Source: Bacteroidota bacterium (lineage in GTDB: Bacteria > Bacteroidota > Bacteroidia > B-17B0 > B-17BO). Taken from it: a stretch of 11,680 nucleotides of DNA. The notes below the pieces were generated by a model. It did no database searches and had not been told where the DNA came from. It worked only from the letters and a program-made list of their open reading frames with translations. The stretch spans positions 1-11,680 of the forward strand of contig JANXRU010000037.1 in assembly GCA_025356715.1 (NCBI GenBank). The letters run 5' to 3'. The translations under genes and the position numbers were made by a program. This document shows, one piece after another, positions 7,619 to 11,680 of this stretch. Every line of letters begins with the position of its first letter. Within the stretch, counting starts at the first letter, position 1.

Positions 7619-7679
7619 TTAATTTTCTTCTTACTTCTTTCGCAAAGGAAAAAAGTAAGAAGAAAATTAAATATTTTTT
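7619..7679. terminator. long perfect-stem hairpin, bidirectional terminator
   Basis: An 18-bp perfect stem (7619-7636 with 7653-7670) with a 16-nt loop is followed by a six-T run (7674-7679). It lies between the convergent YbjN-like and M16 genes, the position of a shared terminator. The stem is AT-rich. The rest of the 211-bp gap (7478-7688) holds nothing I recognise. Confidence 0.75.
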
Positions 7680-7688
7680 CAGCGAATC

Positions 7689-10559
7689 CTAATTAACCTT
7701 ATTCCCGTTGATATCTAACTCAACCATATCGTAACCTAACTTAGATAATTTTTCGAAATTAGAAGCTTTGTCACCAACAATTAAAATTACCATTTTATCA
7801 AGAGGTAAATTTTTTGCAGCTAATTTATCAATTTCAGGTTTTGTAATTGTTTTGATTATTTCTGCTTGTTTAGCAACATACGATTTATCTAAATTATAAT
7901 CTAATAAACGTTTTACAAAAGACAATTTTTGAAAAGGTGATTCATACTTTAATGCATCAGCTTGTATCATAGCGTTACGAGTAAATTCTAATTCTTCAGC
8001 TGTAATACCTGTTGCAGTGTATTTTTTCAATTCAGATAAAATGTCCATCATTGTACTATCTGTTGAATTTGCTCTTACACCAGTACTAATAGTATATGGC
8101 GCCACAAATTTACCTCCATAAAATCCACCACGAGCACCGTAAGTATATCCTTTTACTTCGCGTAATAAATAATTGATACGGCTATTGAATGCTCCTGCAA
8201 AGGAATAATTCATAATAGTTGATTTAAAAAATTCTTCAGTAGCATCATAAGATAAGGATAACTGTCCAACTCTAACTTCTGATTGTGGTGCTCCTTTTTT
8301 ATCTACAAAATAAATACGAGTCTTGTCAATTTCAGGTAATTTGTATTTTGCTAAAGGCATCGTATTAGCTGATTGTAACTTATTTAAGAAACCCATTTTT
8401 TTAATAACGGAAGCCTGATCAATATCACCACTAACGGCTAATATGGAGTTGTATGCTGAAAAGTTTTTATAATAATTTTTAACATCATCTAAAGTAATAG
8501 CACTTACTGTTTCTTTATTTCCTGATGAGGGTAAGGATAAATTAATAACATTTCCGTATAATAATTTTGCATAAACATTATTAGCAATGGAAGTTGCTTG
8601 TGTTAATTGATTAGTAATGCCATCTAATTGCTCTTTCTTAACTAAATCAAAATCTTCAGCATCAAACTTTGGCATAAACAACATTTCTTCTGCTATTTTC
8701 AAAGTAGAATCTATGTTTTGTTTTAAACATGTAATTGTCATCACAATTTCATTATCGCCAGCCGAAAAAGATACATCGCTTCCTAAACGTTCTAATATTG
8801 AACCGATTTCTTCTGCACTATGTTTTTGAGTCGACTCTTCCATTAAAGATGTTAATAAAACAGCTAACCCTGATTTATCATAGGGCTCAAAACGATGACC
8901 TAGCGGCATCGAAAATTGAATGTTAACTTTAGGGATATCATTAGAGTTAATACCAATTGCTTTGATACCGTTAGTGAAATTAGACGTCCAGTAGTTTGGT
9001 AATGGCACTAATTTAGCTGGCTGAGAAGCAGGCATGTTTTTACGCGCAAAATTATCTTTAGGCTCAGTGTATGATAAATTTTTATATTCAGCGCTTTCTG
9101 CTTCAATGGTTCGTTCGTACATTTTCCACGTATCGGCTTTTGCAATTAAATCTATTTTACCCTTAGGCACGCAACTTAATACAACGCCAAATTTACCTTT
9201 GATGTAGGTGTTATAAACACGCATCACATCTTCTTTAGTAACTTTTAAGTTATTAGCAATTTCAGTTTTTAAGTAGTTAGCATTACCCGCATGTGTTTGG
9301 TAAGCTGCTAATTGAGAGCCTTTTCCTTGAACCGTTGCAATACTATTATATAAGTTACTTTGGTATGATGCTTTGTATTTTTTAACATCATCATCTGTTG
9401 CGCCAGTCTTTTCCCATTCAGCAAGTGTTTGGTTTAATAAGTTTTCAATGTCTGCTAATTTAGCTCCTGCATTGGCACGGATTTGAATTTCAAATTGCCC
9501 AGCTAATTCACGGCCATAATTATAAGCATTAGCGGCTACTGCTTTTTGAGATTTAATAAAGGCATTATATAAAGGCGAACTTTTAGAGTCAGATAAAATA
9601 GTACCTAATACATCCATGGCAGCCTCGTCTTTATCCATCATAGGAACTGATGCATACGTTACTTTATATAAAGGAAAACGAACGTTATCTTCATAAGAAA
9701 TGTATTTATTTTCAGTTAACGTTACAGGTTGCTTATCCATATTTTTAACTTCTGGTCCGCGAGGGATAGAACCAAAATATTTCTCAGCTAATTTCACAAC
9801 GTTAGCCGTATTTACATCTCCTGTTACTGTTAATACGGCGTTATTAGGCCCATACCAACGCATGTAAAAACGTTTTAAGTCGTTAACGTCAACACGATTT
9901 AAATCTTCAATATATCCAATAGTTGTCCAAGAGTAGGGGTGGCCTTTTGGAAATAATGCCTCACCTGTTTTTTCACCAACCAAACCATAAGGGCGGTTAT
10001 CGTAATTTTGTCCGCGCTCATTTTTAACAGTGGCTCGTTGTACTTCAAATTTCTTTTGAGTAACGGAGTCTAATAAAAAGCCCATACGATCAGCTTCCAA
10101 CCACAACATTTTTTCAAGTTGATTAGACGGCACAGTTTCAAAATAATTGGTTCTATCAGAATTGGTTGAACCATTTAGAGTTCCGCCAGCTTCCGTAATA
10201 ATTTTAAAATGTTGCTCATCTGCTACGTTCTTAGAACCCTGAAACATCATATGTTCAAAGAAATGCGCAAAGCCCGAACGACCTTGTTGCTCTCTATTTG
10301 AACCAACGTGATACGTTACATCCACATAAGCAATAGGATCTGAATGATCCTCATGAACCACAATAGTTAAACCATTAGGTAATACAAATTTTTTGTAGGG
10401 GATTATGACTTCGTTACCCACTTTGGCAACGGTTTCAATTAACTTTGCCGACTGTAGCGTGCTAGTTTTTATGGCCGTTTTGGAGATAGGGGTTTTTACT
10501 TGTGAGTTTAAAGAAACTGTAGCCAAGCAAATAGCTGAAACTAATAGTGTTTTGTTCAT
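7689..10559 (-). CDS. exported two-domain M16 zinc metallopeptidase
   Basis: The 956-residue protein has an N-terminal signal peptide (MNKTLLVSAICLATVSLNSQ, cleavage probably before Gln20). The first M16 unit starts near residue 55 (YKKFVLPNGLTIVVHEDH) and carries the inverted zinc motif HFFEH (His99, Glu102 general base, His103), GGTLNGSTNSDRTNYFETVP, and downstream Glu181 (NERGQ) as probable third ligand. The second M16 unit starts near residue 530 and lacks HxxEH, as usual for the non-catalytic half, but keeps the R-x3-G-x2-Y type segment near residue 800 (LREVKGYTYGARGGF). Related proteins degrade peptides in the periplasm; the substrate is unknown. The ATG at 10559 is set by the signal peptide; no Shine-Dalgarno is seen. 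It appears monocistronic, with a candidate promoter upstream and a hairpin after its end. Confidence 0.93.
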   Translation of the reverse strand: MNKTLLVSAICLATVSLNSQVKTPISKTAIKTSTLQSAKLIETVAKVGNEVIIPYKKFVLPNGLTIVVHEDHSDPIAYVDVTYHVGSNREQQGRSGFAHFFEHMMFQGSKNVADEQHFKIITEAGGTLNGSTNSDRTNYFETVPSNQLEKMLWLEADRMGFLLDSVTQKKFEVQRATVKNERGQNYDNRPYGLVGEKTGEALFPKGHPYSWTTIGYIEDLNRVDVNDLKRFYMRWYGPNNAVLTVTGDVNTANVVKLAEKYFGSIPRGPEVKNMDKQPVTLTENKYISYEDNVRFPLYKVTYASVPMMDKDEAAMDVLGTILSDSKSSPLYNAFIKSQKAVAANAYNYGRELAGQFEIQIRANAGAKLADIENLLNQTLAEWEKTGATDDDVKKYKASYQSNLYNSIATVQGKGSQLAAYQTHAGNANYLKTEIANNLKVTKEDVMRVYNTYIKGKFGVVLSCVPKGKIDLIAKADTWKMYERTIEAESAEYKNLSYTEPKDNFARKNMPASQPAKLVPLPNYWTSNFTNGIKAIGINSNDIPKVNIQFSMPLGHRFEPYDKSGLAVLLTSLMEESTQKHSAEEIGSILERLGSDVSFSAGDNEIVMTITCLKQNIDSTLKIAEEMLFMPKFDAEDFDLVKKEQLDGITNQLTQATSIANNVYAKLLYGNVINLSLPSSGNKETVSAITLDDVKNYYKNFSAYNSILAVSGDIDQASVIKKMGFLNKLQSANTMPLAKYKLPEIDKTRIYFVDKKGAPQSEVRVGQLSLSYDATEEFFKSTIMNYSFAGAFNSRINYLLREVKGYTYGARGGFYGGKFVAPYTISTGVRANSTDSTMMDILSELKKYTATGITAEELEFTRNAMIQADALKYESPFQKLSFVKRLLDYNLDKSYVAKQAEIIKTITKPEIDKLAAKNLPLDKMVILIVGDKASNFEKLSKLGYDMVELDINGNKVN

Positions 10560-10585
10560 TCGTGTTTTGGTTTTAATTTAGTGGA

Positions 10586-10619
10586 GTAAATATATTAAAA
10601 TATTTAGAAGTAATTCCAA
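10586..10619 (-). promoter_or_regulatory. candidate Bacteroidota-type promoter for the M16 gene
   Basis: On the minus strand TATATTTAC (10594-10586) is close to the -7 consensus TAnnTTTG and lies 22 nt downstream of a TTG (10619-10617) that could be the -33 element. The leader would be about 20 nt. The AT-rich setting makes chance matches common. Confidence 0.4.
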
Positions 10620-10622
10620 TAG

Positions 10623-10641
10623 TCCATACCACAAGTATGGA
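10623..10641. repeat. small 7-bp inverted repeat
   Basis: TCCATAC and GTATGGA flank the 5-nt spacer CACAA just upstream of the candidate M16 promoter. It could be an operator or a leftover stem; nothing else supports a role. Confidence 0.35.
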
Positions 10642-10727
10642 TAAGGTATGAGTGAAAGAAAAATAAAGTAGTGGAGCGTTATGAGAGGAAAAATTCAAAT
10701 GTTACCCATATGTTCCCCCTCTTAATG

Positions 10728-10764
10728 AAAAAAGCATGTAATCTATTGATTTACAGGCTTTTTT
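10728..10764. terminator. orphan bidirectional terminator-like hairpin
   Basis: The left arm AAAAAAGC-A-TGTAA-TC pairs with GA-T-TTACA-G-GCTTTTTT: 15 base pairs, one mismatch, one bulge and a 4-nt loop, with an A-run on one side and a T-run on the other. No intact gene ends here on either strand, so the structure seems to have lost the gene it served. Confidence 0.6.
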
Positions 10765-10770
10765 GTTGTT

Positions 10771-10788
10771 TAATCGTGATCCCGATTA
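10771..10788. repeat. 6-6-6 inverted repeat at the module edge
   Basis: TAATCG and CGATTA flank the 6-nt spacer TGATCC. It falls exactly where gene-like coding sequence begins to the right (10785 on) and non-coding sequence lies to the left. The geometry is like a recombinase core site, but the arms are short. Confidence 0.3.
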
Positions 10789-11210
10789 GAACATTTGTAA
10801 TCGTTGGTTTTTATAAATCAAAAGAACAATTAGACTGGATTTTAAAGAACAATCTTTATAATTTCAGGACAGGAACTGATAAAGGTTCGTTACCATTATC
10901 AAACGAAAGCGTTAACGCTAAATAATTGATTTTGCATAGTTCAGGCGAACTAATCACAAATAAAATTTATCAACTAAAAACTTCAGGACCAAAAATTTTA
11001 TCTCAAAATAATTTGATTAGAAAAGGCTATCCAAATCCGTCTGGCGAATTATATTTGGTTTATGAAATTGAAAAAGAAGTTTCAAGAGATTTTCAAAACG
11101 TTTCGATTGACATTAGAAATTTATCTAAATTTGAAAGTTACAGAAATTCCGCAAAACCTTTTTCTGTAACACTAACAGAAATTTTGAAAGCTAAAATTGT
11201 AGACTTATGA
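10785..11210 (+). pseudogene. broken small gene with in-frame TAA, family not recognised
   Basis: One frame reads as a coherent protein of about 141 residues interrupted by TAA at 10923-10925. Before the stop it reads FVIVGFYKSKEQLDWILKN and ends SVNAK; straight after it continues LILHSSGELITNKIYQLK, then GYPNPSGELYLVYEIEKE and a C-terminal LTEILKAKIVDL. The two parts share frame and composition, and a TAT to TAA change (Tyr to stop) would explain the break. No ATG fits the start: codon ATT at 10785 precedes the coherent part, and the frame is open further up to a GTG at 10671 through hairpin sequence that does not look coding. The second part could be made from TTG at 10926. Its 3' end overlaps the next gene by ATGA. 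I do not recognise the family; a mixed alpha-beta protein is likely. Confidence 0.55.
10908..10919. repeat. 12-bp perfect palindrome
   Basis: AGCGTTAACGCT is perfectly self-complementary and ends 3 bp before the nonsense codon of the broken gene. It encodes part of SVNA, so it may simply be coding sequence. Confidence 0.4.
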
Positions 11211-11476
11211 TAAATTACTGGATAAAAGACAAAACCCGACAAGAAATCATCACCAAAACCTTAATTCGCAACAAAGGAAATTTTGAATTATTTGCAAATT
11301 ATTTCAATTTGATGGATGAGCTAGATTGTAGTAAGCGAACTATCATAAGTCGCTTAAAACAAATTACAGAGACTGCTATGGTCATCGAGCAAAATGAGGT
11401 AAATCACACACTCTGCACTCGTGCAGAAAACAAAGAAATCGTTTACTGCTTAAATCCTTTAAAATCAAATGCTTAA
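11207..11476 (+). CDS. small protein with possible winged helix-turn-helix
   Basis: The 89-residue product starts with an ATG overlapping the upstream TGA (ATGA), so translation was probably coupled to the broken gene. No signal peptide or membrane segment is seen. After an N-terminal helical region (about 8-36) the segment LMDELDCSKRTIISRLKQI (about 35-53) looks like a helix-turn-helix, with DCSKRT at the turn and entry of a recognition helix; MVIEQNEV and KEIVYCLNP could be the two wing strands. That pattern fits a small winged-helix DNA-binding protein, but this is by eye and I know no named family. Its codons near 11412-11427 lie over a 16-nt palindrome related to the hairpin downstream. 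It may be intact, or a C-terminally altered remnant. Confidence 0.5.
   Translation: MINYWIKDKTRQEIITKTLIRNKGNFELFANYFNLMDELDCSKRTIISRLKQITETAMVIEQNEVNHTLCTRAENKEIVYCLNPLKSNA
11409..11427. repeat. TGCACTC repeat copy inside the small gene
   Basis: A 15-mer (11409-11423) occurs again, inverted, at 11489-11503 beside the downstream hairpin. Within it TCTGCAC-TC-GTGCAGA (11412-11427) is a perfect 7-bp inverted repeat. It lies in the 3' part of the coding frame. Confidence 0.75.
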
Positions 11477-11491
11477 GCTAAAATTAACCAC

Positions 11492-11546
11492 GAGTGCAGA
11501 GTGCAGACCCATATATAAGGGTCTGCACTCTGCACTCTCATTTTTT
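11492..11546 (+). terminator. 19-bp perfect-stem hairpin built from TGCACTC repeats, with T-run
   Basis: GAGTGCAGAGTGCAGACCC (11492-11510) pairs perfectly with 11519-11537 across the 8-nt loop ATATATAA, and six T follow at 11541-11546. Each arm holds the heptamer GAGTGCA/TGCACTC twice in tandem. It lies 15 bp after the small gene, where a terminator is expected; the internal repeats and the related copy in the gene suggest it may also be a protein-binding or recombination site. Confidence 0.7.
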
Positions 11547-11584
11547 ACAAATTACTCTTGTCTCAACTTTTCCCTTTTTAGTTC

Positions 11585-11611
11585 AATTGTGCAACTAGTG
11601 GTTGCACAATT
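11585..11611. repeat. perfect 11-5-11 inverted repeat
   Basis: AATTGTGCAAC and GTTGCACAATT flank the 5-nt spacer TAGTG. No T-run follows, so it is not a usual terminator. Its 27-bp size and symmetry resemble a site for a dimeric DNA-binding protein or a tyrosine recombinase, but no recombinase gene is in the window. Confidence 0.65.
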
Positions 11612-11680
11612 ATAAACCGCTTTTAGGAGTATTACGTTAAACAATAGTGTTCATAAATACCATTTGTTCATGATTCATGA

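Noticed and set aside
8617..8926. Plus-strand open frames opposite the M16 gene
   Set aside because: They sit inside the second M16 domain on the opposite strand and have no independent support.
10683..10735. Possible tRNA 3' end serving as an attachment site
   Set aside because: There is a TTCAAAT resembling a T-loop, but no matching T-stem, acceptor stem or CCA-like end.
10671..10784. GTG-started extension of the broken gene to the left
   Set aside because: This stretch encodes mainly hairpin and non-coding sequence, and its translation does not resemble the coherent part that follows.
11409..11537. Iteron-type replication origin with the small protein as initiator
   Set aside because: The protein is too short for known iteron-binding initiators, the repeats are few and mostly locked in one hairpin, and no DnaA-box-like or partition features are seen.
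11400..11680. Integron attC site or CRISPR array
   Set aside because: The repeats are tandem heptamers and perfect palindromes without regular unique spacers, and I find no paired RYYYAAC/GTTRRRY boxes at suitable spacing; a lone GTTAAAC at 11636-11642 is not enough.
11667..11680. Tandem heptamer TTCATGA twice at the window end
   Set aside because: Only two short copies at the very edge; too little to separate from chance.

Overview
The window looks like chromosomal DNA from a member of the Bacteroidota, probably in or near the flavobacterial lineage. The DNA is AT-rich, the genes have almost no recognisable Shine-Dalgarno sequences, and secreted proteins often have Gln or Asn at or just after the signal-peptide junction. 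The gene families (LolA-like protein, class III and class IV aminotransferases, YbjN-like protein, two-domain M16 peptidase) resemble Bacteroidota versions. This placement rests on reading the sequence, not on a database search.

Left part (1-3845). A periplasmic LolA-like lipoprotein carrier is followed after 9 bp by shikimate dehydrogenase (aroE), both on the plus strand. They meet, with only 4 bp between stop codons, a minus-strand pair: a membrane-anchored double zinc-ribbon protein, then a serine beta-lactamase-fold lipoprotein. A gene-free stretch of about 540 bp (3816-4356) follows. It is AT-rich, holds several short inverted repeats, and separates the divergent blocks.

Middle part (4357-7477). 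Four plus-strand genes form two tight pairs: a class III aminotransferase with 3-methyladenine DNA glycosylase I (tag), then a class IV aminotransferase with a YbjN-like small protein. A degenerate 14-bp tandem repeat lies between the pairs. A strong 18-bp-stem hairpin at 7619-7670 separates the block from the convergent gene to its right.

Right part (7689-10559) is one long minus-strand gene for an exported two-domain zinc peptidase of family M16. A candidate Bacteroidota-type promoter lies just upstream of it.

Far right (about 10600-11680) is the only accessory-looking region. It holds an orphan terminator-like hairpin, a small reading frame broken by an in-frame TAA, and a small gene with a possible winged helix-turn-helix that overlaps the broken frame by ATGA. 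It also holds a cluster of TGCACTC repeats ending in a perfect 19-bp-stem hairpin, and a perfect 11-5-11 inverted repeat. I read this as the edge or remnant of an inserted module. If the window hides anything undescribed, it is most likely here, but the sequence alone does not prove a system. The rest is ordinary core-genome content with a few small oddities, notably a run of ten G in the class III aminotransferase gene and an Asp in place of the base-contacting Glu of Tag.
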